This document shows, piece by piece, positions 1-11,450 of a DNA stretch of 64,000 bases (positions within the stretch are counted from its first letter, which is position 1; each line of letters begins with the position of its first letter). The notes under the pieces were generated by a model. That model worked only from the letters and a program-made list of their open reading frames with translations. It was not told the DNA's origin and ran no database searches. This DNA is from Turritopsis dohrnii (lineage: Eukaryota > Cnidaria > Hydrozoa > Anthoathecata > Oceaniidae): positions 930,001 to 994,000 of the forward strand of contig BQMF02000017.1 in assembly GCA_027922465.2 (NCBI GenBank), read 5' to 3'. A program made the position numbers and the translations under genes.

Positions 1-979
1 ATAATTCTGTCAACTTTCCTTACACAAACAACAAACATAAATCAAAACACAATCCAACATAAGAATCTGTAAATTAAATCAAACCAGAACTCAAATTTCT
101 TTTTTTGGCTTCGTAGTGATTTGGTTATGGATGTGTATTTTCACTACCAAAATTTGTTTGTTTTTTTCATTTGAGATTTACGAAAGTCATTTTTATCACA
201 TAGTAAATAATGAGTGTCCAAATACTTTTGTGACTGACATGTTTATTCTGAATACTTGAATTTAATTTTATAAATTGTCACTTTTAAGACCATCTCTTTT
301 TGGAAAATAACTCTTGTCCTAATTTGAAATGCTACACAGTACAAATTTGGATTGTTTTTGATAGTTATTTGCTGTCTACCCCAAAGTATTTTTAATACTT
401 AGACTGTAGTATTAAAATTAGGTTTGACAATTTTCTTTTCTTCTTTTGTAAACTTGTAAACAAATTTCATTGTATGGTGTTGTAAAATAGTTTAATACGA
501 GTTACGAAAGCTGTGTTCTGTGGAATTACATTGTTTGCCATGATAATACTGTGTAAAAGCATGTCAAGCTTCAGCAGCAATGAAGATCATACGTTTATTA
601 TGATGAATTTACCTTATTGATGCAGTTGTTGATATTCAGTTGTTTAAGGGGAAATATTAGTTGCATTTAGGTCTTCCAATTTTTAGCTTTGTCCATAATA
701 ACTTCTCATAACTCATAACTTTTTTTAACTCCTCAGCAAAAATTATAAGAGAAACCATGTCACATGACCATGAATATCTTCATTTCATAATAAGTTCGAA
801 ATAACTTCCTTTGTGGTATTAAATTGAATTCTACCCTGATTAGTATGGACAGCATTTTTATTTGCGTTGATGGTAGTTATACCACTTTTCTTATGGTCTT
901 CTATGTACACACAATAATTGATAAAAGTTTTGCAACTTTGGGGAAATATATAATCGCATTTTTGCGAATCTTGTTTTAG
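1..979. other. AT-rich sequence, no gene recognised
   Basis: I see no convincing coding exon, RNA gene or complete repeat here. The sequence is AT-rich with short homopolymer runs. It may be intronic to the possible terminal exon that begins at 980. Confidence 0.4.
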
Positions 980-1119
980 ATTCAAATATAAATGAACCAG
1001 ACTGTTCCAATGGAAATGAGGAAAACGGCTGGCAGAATCTAGTTCAAATAGAACTTAATGATATGGTAGAAAAGTATATTGTAAATAACAGCGAATTTCA
1101 AGAGAAACATACTAAATAA
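980..1119 (+). CDS. possible terminal coding exon, function unknown
   Basis: A TTGTTTTAG acceptor-like sequence ends at 979 and is followed by 46 open codons ending in TAA at 1117-1119. The first two bases complete a codon from an unseen upstream exon. The encoded tail is acidic and Asn/Gln-rich and reads ...NGWQNLVQIELNDMVEKY.... It has no domain I recognise and no upstream exon was found within the window. A chance open frame in AT-rich DNA is a real alternative, although 46 codons without a stop directly after a good acceptor argues mildly for an exon. Confidence 0.3.
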
Positions 1120-1229
1120 GTATGACCACCATTTTGTTTGTATAAGGGAGAAATCGAGGGTGAAGCAAAGATTAGCAATCGCTGAGATTTTCAATTCAAA
1201 GTAGTTTTCAACTAAAGTGTATATGTGCT

Positions 1230-3091
1230 TCATACAACCGAAATACGTTTCAAATATTCTTCTGCGTTACGTTTATATGCCTGAGTTTCCGAGCGCATTC
1301 TCAAAGTGTCCTTGTTGCGAGACGGATGAAACAAGTATTCAGAATCTTTTAGTATAAGTGTCCAAAATCCTTTGCCATATTTTGAAATGCCTTTACACAA
1401 AAAAACGTCTTCTTCCCTTGTGAATTTTACCCGCGTTTTGGTTTGATCATTTACAACTTCTTTCTTCAAATTCACGTCAGAACTGATAAGTGGAACAAGT
1501 GTTCGATCTACATGCAAATCCGTAGTAGCAGCGCTTTCTAAGTTAGCTGGAATGGTATTTGTTATTGTTACATCGTCGTCGTCGTTAGCCTCGCCAGCAG
1601 CTCGTTCAGACGAACTACTGCAGGGTTGTGACATTATCGTTTCTGCTTGATTGAGTACTTGCTGATCGAATGTACGAGCCGTGTCGTTGATTGATCTTAA
1701 AACATCCATCATGCCTGCACTCACTTCCTTTCGTTTATCGCCAACCAGTTTCTCCATGCATTTTTTGCTGCGTGAAGCAACGTCTCTTGACAAACTTTTT
1801 TGATAAGCTACTTTGGCCACGTAAGAACTGTGCTTTTGGTCACGTGAAACGATTTCTCTTTCCGATTGGTTCAGTCTTTCCGCACTTTCCGTCTCCACAA
1901 TTTGTCGATAGCGAGTCGGATGTATATATTTGCCAATAGCTTCGTGGACGAGCACGCTCATGGCAGACGAGAACGCGGTGTATTGCTTTCCCTTGTTTGT
2001 TACGAGCAAATAGTCGCAGTTGGGACTTAGTTTCGGTCGCACTAACTGGATATAGAAATCGAGAATCTCCATAGTTTCGGAATCGAGAATCACAGTGTCA
2101 AAGAGATATCTTTCGGCAGTTTTAAATCCTTTTTGGTCGATGTAACCTCCATTGGTCTTTGCTTTATCAATCATTTCTATGGTTAAGTATTGATAGGTCA
2201 TTGGTCTGGAGCACTTAACTCGAACAAATAAATAGGTAGCAATAAATCTCGTTGCAAACGCCAGTTGAGATGCCGACATTGTTCGTTGATCTCTGCATTC
2301 TTTTAAGATGTCTCGGAAACGATTGATGTGATATGGGATGACGTTTTCCATTTCGTCCAAGGTCGCCCAACTGTTTCGAGCAATGAGCGTTTCCAAATCC
2401 AGGTTGCGAGAATACTCGAGTCTCTTTCTCTTTCCGAGATTTTCTTTACCACGTCGTATGTAAACTTCGGTGACGGCAAAACAACGTAATGTGCTGTCGG
2501 ATACACCATTCGCTTTTCGAAAGTCAAGTATGTCTGATATTGATTTTAAGTAATTTAACGACGCCGAACAACTTAGTTTCCAATCTTCTTCAAGAGTTTT
2601 AAGGAAGTCCATAATGATGGAGGGTGTACCCAAGCAACAATCGACAAATTCTTCGGTTAAACACGATTCTGATTCGAGGTCGTCAAAACTAGCCATTAAA
2701 AATTTCATACATCGTTGTGCACATTGTTTCGCTTCTTTTTCAGACTTTCCTCCTCCACATGGTGTACGCAGCCAGTTGCAAAACGTCTTTCCAATACCAT
2801 CGTTAATAGAACAGGAAGGCTTGTGTGCTGTACATACTTTCTTTCTGATTGGCTGTTGTGCCTCGACTTCTTCCCTTTTGATATCTGGAGCTTCGTCAAA
2901 ATAGTAATACCAACAATGCTTGACATCGATATGCTTGCGTAAACCTGACTGCTTTTAAAACCAACGTGTAGGCAATTTTGCACTGGACAGATGTAAATAT
3001 TTCTATCGTTTGGACGTAATACCAACTTTCTCTTGTGTTTAGCAGCACCATTGATTCCAACCCAGTTCACAAATAATGTTCTCTTCGACAT
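1230..3091 (-). pseudogene. Crypton-like tyrosine recombinase with zinc finger and Myb-like domain, frameshifted
   Basis: This is a DNA-transposon-type tyrosine recombinase read on the minus strand. The first part (3091 down to about 2955) starts MSKRTLF and holds the first half of a C2H2 finger (CPVQNC). Its second half (GLRKHIDVKH) is in a different frame, so about one base has been gained or lost near 2950. From there the frame stays open through 1230. The main frame carries an Arg in CSRPMTYQ, then HPTRYRQ (the HxxR box), DQKHSS, and a candidate nucleophile Tyr in VAYQKSLSR, in the order expected for tyrosine recombinases. The C-terminus has a Myb/SANT-like segment (FTREEDVFLCKGISKYGKGF) followed by basic residues. 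Family placement as Crypton-like is inference from this architecture. No terminal repeats or target duplication were found, so the element limits are unknown. A domesticated host gene is possible, but the frameshift argues for a decayed copy. Confidence 0.72.
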
Positions 3092-3650
3092 TTTTAAAAC
3101 TTTTTTATTTTATTTAAAAACATTTTTTATAACTTTAAACTTATGACTTTTAACTCAACGATTACACAAATAAAAAACGATAACTTAGTTCTTTAAACTT
3201 CAATGACATATTTATACGGTAGTGCGTTTCACAGGAGAGTCATTTATTCATTCTTTTTGACAAAGGAACAATGTATTCCTTTTTAGTAGTATACACGAAC
3301 TGTTCCATTACAAAAAGAATAGTTCGTGCCTTACGTAGTGAACAATTAAAACTTAATGATAAGGAAACATTTTGGAGTGCGCGATGGAAGAAAACGATCC
3401 TGATACGACACTCCATATCGATCTCCACAGTAGTGAACAAACTTTTCATTGACAAAAGAACAAGAGTGCACGATTTGTACAACATTGAAACATAAAGAAC
3501 ATTATAGATAATTAAGGAACAATTATGCGTGTCAAACTCTGTTCATTGACAGTTCACTGTCAAACTATTCTCAAGGGCTCTTCAACAACAGTTTCAACGT
3601 GAAAATATAACGTGAGTGAAAGTTAGAAAGCTACAATAAGGTATATTAAG
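3092..3650. other. gene-free AT-rich spacer
   Basis: It lies upstream of the minus-strand recombinase and may contain its promoter. I see no recognisable motif, exon or repeat. Confidence 0.35.
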
Positions 3651-4055
3651 GAGCTTACGAAACTACGACGGCAACGTGGACGACGACGTGAGGCAAACAA
3701 AAGATTCACTTTACTCCATAGATTTGCTTTAAAATGGAAGTCATTTCACACTATACTATTGGGAAATGTTTTTAATTTTACTAATATCATTATTAGATTT
3801 GCACGTTCTACACACAACGTGAAAAGTAATATTTTGAAGTCGTACCGAAAACGAAGACGTGAAAATAGCAGTACTTCCGATAAATTTTCCTCGGTTCCTT
3901 CATGATTCTGTCTCTCAAAGTTCAAAAAACAAACTTCAAAGGCATTATAAATAAACTTCTTAACTCAAGTGTATAGTTTCTGCTCTTTTGTGACTCATAG
4001 AAAATGAATATCTTGTACGTCGTCGTCCACGTTGCCGTCGTACTTTCGTAAGTTC
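3651..4055. mobile_element. short TIR element (MITE) with 39-bp arms
   Basis: The arms 3651-3689 and 4017-4055 are near-perfect inverted repeats containing CGACGGCAACGTGGACGACG. The interior of about 330 bp is AT-rich, with a second CGT-rich block near 3840 and no coding potential. The arms could be read as a basic R-rich peptide, but the palindromic arrangement fits a non-autonomous transposon better. No clear target duplication is visible. Confidence 0.65.
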
Positions 4056-4065
4056 CCTATTATAT

Positions 4066-5180
4066 TAGAACTAGTAACTCGCGTAAAAGTTTTTTACGAC
4101 TTTAATTTCGAAAAGGATGTGTCGAAAATAGGTGACGAAAAATTAAACCATGGAATCGTATATAGAAAGTGTACCCATGTTGTAGAGCTGGAAAAACTGA
4201 TCAAGAAAATGTATGGGATCGTTTCACTACGACCAACCGTTACAGAGATATCATCAATCAAAGATTGTGATGACGTCATAGCCGCAGTACCAAATAAAAT
4301 TTAGTCCCAAATGTTGCGTCACCCCATCACCCGTGTCACCAACCCTAAAAAACGTCAGTTATCCCTGGTTCCTTAGATATCTCGATATCTAGATATTTCC
4401 CCAAAAACGTCGCGTTCGATATTGGGGATGCAATGCAATGGTTCCTCCGTGATATGCTAAAATGAAACTGACGTCACGCCGTGTGCTCTTATACTCAATA
4501 GGATTTTATTACCATTAAAAATATATAATACAAGTGTATATCAGATCATAAATTGTTTATTACGTAAATATGAAATAAATAGTGATGTAAAAGAAATCAT
4601 TGGCAAATATTCGTCAATGCCTCTGTGACACTGACATCATACATCGCCGTTGAAAAGTTCTGTGTGGTTCTACTGCCACGGAAGCATGTGTGGATGGCTC
4701 TTATGAGCATAAGAGTGTGATAAGATTAGTATAAGAGTGTGCTCTTATACTAATCGTCAATTATCAATGGTCTAACGAAAAAATGACCACGATTAAGAAG
4801 ATTTTGACCGTAAATTTAAAAAAAACACAACACACTCTAAAATAAAAGTGGTATGCACACGATTGCGGATTAGTAAAATAAAGACTAGCCGCCAATGCTG
4901 CATCGCTCGCCACCCATGTCCAGCTTGCGTTGTGTCAACGCCGCCTGCAATCAACATACATTTCAGGCAAAACATTTCTTACCGGTTTTTATTTCGAAAA
5001 CAATCCCTTTATTCAAATCCCATGTAGTGATAAAAAACCCGTCAAATCAATGATACAGTAAAATCTGACGTCATTACAGAGAAAAAAACGTTCTCGCCTC
5101 TACGTGGTTTTACGCGGACAATATAGGAAATCCTACGTAAAATTTAGTTAAATATGTCACTCTCTAAAATTATTTTCTAA
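4066..5180. repeat. CRE-rich dispersed repeat, copy 1
   Basis: It begins with CTAGTAACTCGCGTAAAAG and shares long segments with 8880-9035, 24950-27018 and 29533-30215. Landmark words recur in the same order: TGATGACGTCATAG, CCGCAGTACCAAATAAAATT, AAAACGTCAGTTATCC, CCCCAAAAACGTCGCG, GGGGATGCAATGCAATGG, CTGACGTCACGCC, and GATTAAGAAGATTTTGACCG. Several are perfect or near-perfect TGACGTCA palindromes, the CREB/ATF site. There is no open frame of note, so it is probably a non-autonomous mobile repeat or a decayed larger element. Confidence 0.7.
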
Positions 5181-5658
5181 TCTGTGAACCGAAAATAACA
5201 TAGTTTATTTACTTTTTCTAACTATACTTGGAAAGGAGCAAAGAATACTATATCAACTCGAGACAGGTTTCATATTATACTTCGATAGTAGATGTCGTAC
5301 CAGAACGTCGTGACTAGAACGTGTACATAATTACAAGAATAAGTTCTATGAACTATAAGTAGTTTATTGCATAAAATGCAACTTTAACATGTACAAAGTC
5401 GTCTGATAACAAGTGTTGAATAGCTATCCCTTTCTTTCTTTGTTGAAAAACTGCTGTTCAATTACCCCCGGATAAAAACTTTTAGAACCCCGATGCCAAA
5501 GTGGGTGCTCAGCCTGTCTCGTTATAAAAAACTGAACTTGTTCTAAAAGAAACCGTCAGGAACTGAACAGCACGTTTACAAGACTTTGTAAATGCAGCAA
5601 GGTAGGTCTGAAACAACATTTACTAATATTTTACTCAGCTAAACATACGCATATTCAT
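5181..5658. other. gene-free sequence with a weak inverted repeat
   Basis: A loose inverted repeat (TGCTGTTCAATTAC near 5452 and GGAACTGAACAGCA near 5560) surrounds a TATAAAA motif near 5524. I cannot assign a function. It could be a small decayed TIR element or, less likely, a promoter. Confidence 0.3.
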
Positions 5659-5748
5659 TATCCTGATGCACCCTCGCATCACATGTTAGACTATCCTGAT
5701 GCACCCTCGCATCACATGCTACGTTATCCTGATGCACCCTCGCATCGA
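5659..5748. repeat. tandem repeat, 33-bp period, about 2.7 copies, each a hairpin
   Basis: TCCTGATGCACCCTCGCATC starts at 5661, 5694 and 5727, an exact 33-bp period. Each unit contains GATGC-ACCCTC-GCATC, a 5-bp stem with a 6-base loop. Confidence 0.85.
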
Positions 5749-6361
5749 AATACAATATTCTGATGTCATTATAAAATAATTTTGAATGCGTTTTCTAACA
5801 CAATAGGAACTAGAAGCCTCGTGGCTTGAACAATTTCCGCATCAGGCCTAGAGGAAATTGCTTTAGGCTAACTTTCAAGATATCTGAATGACTATCCATT
5901 CTTTTCTTGCTGTTTATATGAAAACAGCTCTATCACAATTCGTAAAATATGAGTTACGGTTCACATGGAAAATAAAATGATATTCGATAGAAGTGAACCA
6001 AAATCATTTGAAAAAAAGGCTGCATGGGATTAAAGACTTTCACAACACTATTAAACTATTAAAGTTATACAAGCAAACTCGTTTAAAAACTGAAGACCTC
6101 GCCTATTTATGATCTGCAAGTAACTGCCGACTTTGATATCAGGACCTTACAATTGTTCTTCGTGCACACCTTCCAAATTTTGCCAGAAATGTGAAAAATT
6201 GTTCATAACTTGTATTAATAAGAGCAGGAGAAACTTGGGCATTTCAAAGATTTTAATCCATGACATTTAACAGGATTACAAGAAGATAAAAATTATATTG
6301 CTTATACATAACTTAAATCAACATAACATACAATATGAAAATCTATTTCTACTAAACCAAC

Positions 6362-6525
6362 CAGTGGCGGATCCAGAGGTAAGTCGCAACTTGTGTAGGA
6401 GAGTGTTAGCAATTCAAACATAAAAGAAAAAGGTTCAAATAATCCCATTGATAATATGAACTGAAGTCACAAATTATGTCAATGCGCTTCTCCACAAGTT
6501 GCAACTACACTCTAGATCCACCAGT
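6362..6525. mobile_element. MITE, CAGTGGCGGATC family, degraded right end
   Basis: The left end is CAGTGGCGGATCCAGAGG and the right end is a degraded complement (CTCTAGATCCACCAG). The interior matches the copy at 39706-39870, including GTGTAGGAGAGTGTTAGCAA and AAATAATCCCATTG. The copy at 39706 has a 5-bp target duplication; here it cannot be defined. Confidence 0.75.
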
Positions 6526-6642
6526 CTCCATATTACCACTTCCATACAGTTTATAAATAACACCAATGTGCAAGAAAAGACAAATGACACAATGAAACTT
6601 TGTTAGGATCTGTATGAAAATGTTCTTTTCAAACATGATATA

Positions 6643-7562
6643 CCTTAAAGGGATTTTTTTGCGTGGAGTAACTTTTGCGAGCCAAGGTCTGAGAGCGTTT
6701 TGCGTGGATTAATTTTTTGAGTCAGAACTTCTAAAGGAAAATGTTTGGATTTATATTTGCGAATGGGCACAAAGTGCAATGGGTGTACTTTATAATATAG
6801 CTAAAAGGGGAACTAAACTTGAAAATTTAATTTTTCAAAAATCTTTTTCTACTTAACCTGTCTGTTAATATAACTTAGAAAATCATAATTTTATAAGCGA
6901 AAGAACTTTTATTCTACATGAACGAGCTCTTGATATTTCTGCATAAAGCCGTTTTTTTTCAAGATCGCTGAAAAGTTTCGGATCTGGAGCCGAGAATTTA
7001 TAATGACGTACAAAAGTTCAAAATTAATGTAGCGTATGTTATACAAGAAAAAGAAACATGTCTGAAAGTAGCAGTGATGAAAGTTTTAGTTACGAATTTT
7101 TATATACAAACAACAAGTTAGTTCCGTAGAGCTTTGAGCCAACGGTATCTTCATCAGAAGATGAAGACAACGATAATTCTGAAACCAATCGTACTGAAAG
7201 CGATCGTACTGCTGAAAGCGATCGTACTGCTGAAAGCAATCGTACTGAGTATACAGAGTGGTGCCTTAGTCAAGATTGCAAATTAATGACTACAGAGGTA
7301 GAGAGTATTTGCAGTGAAAATCACCATTTCCATGCCTGCCACATTGCAAAACCAATGGGTGCTTGATAAGTACAAGGAAATAGTTAATATACGAAAGGTA
7401 CACAGAGCCAAAAAATGAGCAAATAAAATCATGAAATTTTGCGTGCATTTATTTTCACGAATCATTCATTTCTTGACGTTTTGCGTCAATTTATTTTTGC
7501 GAATTTGACTAAAATTCGCAAAAGTCGCAAAACTTAATCCACGCAAAAAAATCCCCTTAAGG
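6643..7562. mobile_element. CCTTAAGG-type TIR element, 920 bp, GCGTGG core word
   Basis: It is flanked by TA on both sides (6641-6642 and 7563-7564). The termini are CCTTAAAGGGATTTTTTT and AAAAAAATCCCCTTAAGG, each followed inward by GCGTGGA and TTTTGCGA words that repeat several times near both ends. The interior contains a decayed open frame (7058-7366). It is related in plan to elements at 23059, 32673, 33943, 40184, 41783 and 45717. Confidence 0.8.
7058..7366 (+). pseudogene. decayed ORF with acidic N-terminus and Cys motif like the P2X7 ballast region
   Basis: ATG at 7058 starts MSESSSDESFSYEFLYTN. The frame has a single in-frame TAG at 7127 and continues with Ser/Glu/Asp-rich repeats (ESDRTA twice), then WCLSQDCKLMTTEVESIC. 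The spacing W-C-x4-C-x2-M-x-T-x2-E-x3-C resembles the Cys-rich ballast-like domain of P2X7-type proteins that also occurs in transposon-associated proteins of aquatic invertebrates. That assignment comes from motif memory and is tentative. The frame ends at TGA 7364-7366, without the expected later Cys/His residues. It lies wholly inside the TIR element. Confidence 0.45.
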
Positions 7563-8130
7563 TATTGTGTCCTAGAACATATTACACTCCAAATTTTCAC
7601 AAGGCTTTAGTGATCTCATTGTATGTATATAATTGGTTGGATTCGAATCATCATCCAAAGTTTGTTTTCCTGACATATATCCAAACTAAATCATTGTGCC
7701 TCCAATGAGCGGTTTGCAGGATTATTTTGAACAATGTAATCTTAAAATCTTTTAAATGTGAATTTAAAGCTAATCGGTTCCACACAGTGATAACTTGACC
7801 GACCATTGTACAGTGATGAATAATTTGATACAGTCTGGAAGTCCCCAAATTAGCTACTCTCTTCTTTATTGTATTACTGCTTTTCAATTCACTATGACGT
7901 TTCAGAGCCAAAAAACAGTTTTATAAGACACATCGTTCACCAATATCTTGCACATGTTTATACTTGCAGTATATGTTTAGATCAATTCATTCACAACACA
8001 AGTGATTTGTGCTGCTATGACAATGTCATTTGTTTTTGTGGTTTTTTTCAATATCTTCAACTTTCAGTGTAATATTTATTAAATGAAATGAACATATTTC
8101 ATGCATTTATTGATAGGACGTATTCACCAG

Positions 8131-8879
8131 TAATTTTGATACAAGTTTTTTTCAAAGCAAAGTTTCGTTAACTATCAAACATTCACCTTCTTTTTCAAGA
8201 ATCTTTTTCCAGAGTCAGCTAAATATCAATATTTCCTCCATAAGGAACGTTCTCATGATTATATTTCGATTGCAATAGTAGATAAAGTCTTAAAATTCTT
8301 CTTCAAAGCTCCTTCTAAATAATCTATACAACTTCCTCAAAACATAAACCAAATAGGTTCGAGAACGTTTCACGTGCTCGGTGTGCATATTTTACTGACT
8401 TTTTAAAGAAGTTTTAAAGAATAACTGAATTGGGACGTTTTCAACATAAAACGGCTAAAATAACTTCTAAAAGCATTCCAAAAGTATAAAAAAGTTAACA
8501 TTTTTATGAATTAATATTGAGAGTGGCCTTTTAGTATTACATTTTGCATAGAGTTTTGGGTCTTTCATTAACTATTCTGAATAAACAAACAATCCGAAAT
8601 CCGAACGGACTTTCCGAAAACGGCAAAAAACTGTTACACAGATAGATAGATAGATAGATAGAATGTGTAAACCAAACAATTTCCTACGCTTAAAAGCGCG
8701 GAAATTGAATTAAACACTAGTTATGATTGGAAAACCCCAAAACGCGAATGAAACGACTTTTTGAACTTCTAGTGTCACGAAAGTATCTAAACGACGTGTG
8801 AATTTTGACTTGAGAGATCCGCCCTTTTATAAACTATGCCATGTCATGCTTAATTCACTTACACCGGTACAGAAATTTA
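8131..8879. other. gene-free AT-rich spacer with GATA microsatellite
   Basis: A (GATA)n tract lies at about 8640-8662. The rest has no exon or complete repeat I can support. Confidence 0.4.
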
Positions 8880-9035
8880 TTTCGAAATCGTAAATAAAAG
8901 TGGTATGCACAATCGCGAATTAGTATAATAAGACTAGCCGCCAAGGCGGCGTCGCTCGCCACCCATGTTCAGCTTGCGTTGTATCGCACGCCGCCCGTAA
9001 TCAACATACATTTCAGGCAAAACATTTCTTGGATA
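8880..9035. repeat. CRE-rich dispersed repeat, short piece (copy 2)
   Basis: It matches the other copies through TTATTTCGAAA, AAAAGTGGTATGCACA, TTAGTATAATAAGACTAG and CCGCCAAGGCGGCG, ending with TCAACATACATTTCAGGC. It immediately precedes the gypsy pol tail. Confidence 0.65.
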
Positions 9036-9129
9036 GGCACAGTGATATGTTTTTTCGCAAAGCGTCACTTATGGTTTCTCAGCAGTGATCTTGCTATTTT
9101 AACAAATTTTTAATAGTGTAATTTATGCT

Positions 9130-9752
9130 CTTTATCGAATAAAAAAAAGACTGTGAATGGGATAAAAAAAACCCCTTCCATCCGCAACTTCACTTGGGAT
9201 AAGAACCCCAAACAACGCAACATCGCAGCAGAAAGAACCAAACAGAAAGTATATTACGACCAATACAAAGCCAAAAGTCAACCCAACAAATTCAACACAG
9301 GGCAACGAGTACGCATTCAGCACCATGTCACCAAAGAATGATCCATTGACGGCACAGTCGAACAAAAAGTTTCCCCATGATCATATGAAGTCAAAATATC
9401 AGATGGAACCATACTGCGGAGAAACTCAAGAGACATCTGAAAAATATACTTGTTAACAGCTCCAGAACAACATACAATCGAAAACGAAATTGAAAATCGA
9501 GTAGAAAGCATAGTAGATCATAGTGAAATCCTCACAAGTGACGACGATACCGAAACGATAACCGAAGACACTGATTCAGACACCAAGTCAGACACTATAC
9601 CCTACGGTGACCTGGATAGTGAACCAGACAAAACCCTGGAACAAGAAGAAACAAAGTTAGAGACGAAGATACAAAACATTCGTTCTGGTAGAAGAATTCA
9701 ACATAAGTATCCAACAGACTACTCGGACTTTCAAAAGTTAAAACATTCATAA
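9130..9752 (+). pseudogene. gypsy-type retrotransposon pol C-terminal tail (integrase end), decayed
   Basis: One frame carries an RNIAAERTKQKVYYDQYKAK / VRIQHH block, typical of the region after the integrase core in Ty3/gypsy polyproteins of aquatic invertebrates. It continues after stop codons as SYEVKISDGTILRRNSRDI, then an acidic linker and a basic Tyr-containing end (RSGRRIQHKYPTDYSDF). Stops between 9340 and 9450 break the frame. No upstream protease, RT or integrase core and no LTR is visible, so this is a truncated remnant. Confidence 0.6.
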
Positions 9753-10427
9753 GTTAAAACATTACAATCAATGCAAACAAAGCTGGTCATAAAATAATTG
9801 TTATAGAAACTCTTTTTCAAATCGCGGATACGCGAGGTGTTTGGAATGCAAACCGATCGTCGTCGTCGTGAAGCCAAAAAATAGCCTTCAAGCTAAGGAT
9901 GTGCAAATCACAGTCTAAAATAGCTGAAAAACCGCCGTCTCAATTTTATTTCATGGAATCCGAAGTACGATCTAACACTGCATATCATCCCGTTCCTCAA
10001 AATACACAAGTGCGGAGCGCAAGCTCACTACCTCCTCTTTTCATCCCTTTGCGATTGAAGTGTGGACGTTTTCAGAACAAGGTAAATTTGTTTTTATTTT
10101 ATTCGACTTTTATCAAAGTAATCCACTAATAAATAAATGCTTATGAATTAAGATTGCGTTTACTTTGTGTCTTACTACGGCCAAAGTTAAACTTTGAGCA
10201 ATCATTTATCTTGTGTCTTGATTACAGGCCAAGATAAAAATTCCACAAAAATTGCATGGTGTTTTTATTAGCCAATGTAATAAAACTGAGTAGAATAATA
10301 TTGTGGGATTAAATTCTCTAATGTTCTAGTAGACATAGAGATTATACAGAGTCTTGTGACCTGTTATTGGTCCAAGAGGTGCTCAACAGGGTGACTTATA
10401 TCCCTTCTCTTCTACCTTGTAGGAGGT

Positions 10428-11450
10428 ATGGAGATTGAAAACAATAACCAACAACCTGAGAGTCAGACAGCTGAGGATGTGCCTTCTGAACAAGCTATCC
10501 TCAGTCAAGTTATCGCTGATTTCTACTCCCCAGATGAGGCACGGGGTACGAAAAGAAAATTTGACGAGTCAGCAGATAATGGAAGCACTCAGAATGACAC
10601 TGAGAATGACAGCGAACCTGATGAGAGCGATAATGAAGAGGACGAAGGGCTCGAGGACAGTGAGGTTATTGCCACGAGCGACAGCAGCAGACGCTTTGAG
10701 ATTGTGACTTCTGATAAGAAACATTTATACACCCTCCCTGAGGAAATGGCCAGTTATGTTAATGAAAAGTTTGCTACTTTTATTCAGGACAAAGATATCA
10801 AAGAAAACATTTTAAACCTGAATCCAATACCCTCAAATATCCACAAATGTGAGGAACTTGATGGATTTTTGAGGTCAATTTTAGAGGAGAAAAATGTCAC
10901 GAAGGACATAAATCTGGAAAATGTACTTAAGCATATTCAAGGTAAATCTCTTCAAATAATGGGACCACTTAGTAAACTCTGGGTCGCCATTGACAATGCT
11001 AATAGCTCGAAAAAACAGAAAGTTGAAGTGTCCGGTGATGACTTACTGCGTTTCACCGAACAGACTGTGATGCTAGTCGGACAAGCATTTCACGCAGCCA
11101 CGTACTACAGACGCCTTAATGCATTAGGCTCTGTTATGAAGGACACACAGGCTAAGAAGATCCTTAAGGATAAAGCAGACAAGATGGGACGTGGAAAGTA
11201 CCTCTTTGGTCAAATATTTTCCGACGACATCACGAAAACTCTTAAAACAAAACAGAAGTGCCAAGAGGTTCTGTCGAAGGAAGGCGAACCACCTAAGAAG
11301 AAGCCCTTTCGGAAGGGCCCCTCGCGTGGTGTTCAACAAAACCATGGTGGGGGGCGATCGCTCGTATTCGTCAACAAAAGAGGTGGCTTCCATAATAATA
11401 CAAACTTCCAACACCAAAACTACAGAGGTAAGAAAATCTTCCTTATCAAG
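10428..11450 (+). CDS. DIRS ORF1, gag-like protein
   Basis: ATG at 10428 follows a pyrimidine-rich leader. The product begins MEIENNNQQPESQ, has an acidic Ser/Asp/Glu-rich section (residues about 45-85), a predicted helical central region, and a basic Lys/Arg/Gly-rich end (KKKPFRKGPSRG near residue 290), as expected of a nucleic-acid-binding gag-like protein. The same frame remains open to 13961, right across the RT frame, and its last part encodes the recombinase. My stop at about 11450 marks where gag-like composition ends, not a stop codon. Confidence 0.65.

Larger units (their letters stand above)
5790..8130 (-). repeat. dispersed repeat, minus orientation, split by two TIR elements
   Basis: The segments 5790-5910 and about 7640-8130 match, in reverse complement, the plus-strand copy near 21632-22075. 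For example, GCCTGATGCGGAAATTGTTC of that copy has its complement near 5840, and AATAAATATTACACT has its complement near 8070. The space between holds the TIR elements 6362-6525 and 6643-7562, which look like later insertions. The product is unknown and no intact reading frame is visible. Confidence 0.55.

Noticed and set aside
4066..5180. Helitron, because units end CTAG after an AT-rich stretch
   Set aside because: No TC 5' end and no consistent 3' hairpin 10-12 bp before CTAG were visible.
5540..5605. Possible spliced-leader RNA (GCAAG before GTAGGT)
   Set aside because: A donor-like site alone is weak; I see no convincing Sm-binding site with flanking stems and only one copy in the window.
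5727..5756. Hammerhead ribozyme-like CTGATG...GAAA
   Set aside because: The A after CTGATG is missing and no proper stem II pairs between the two conserved pieces; the first two repeat units lack GAAA entirely.
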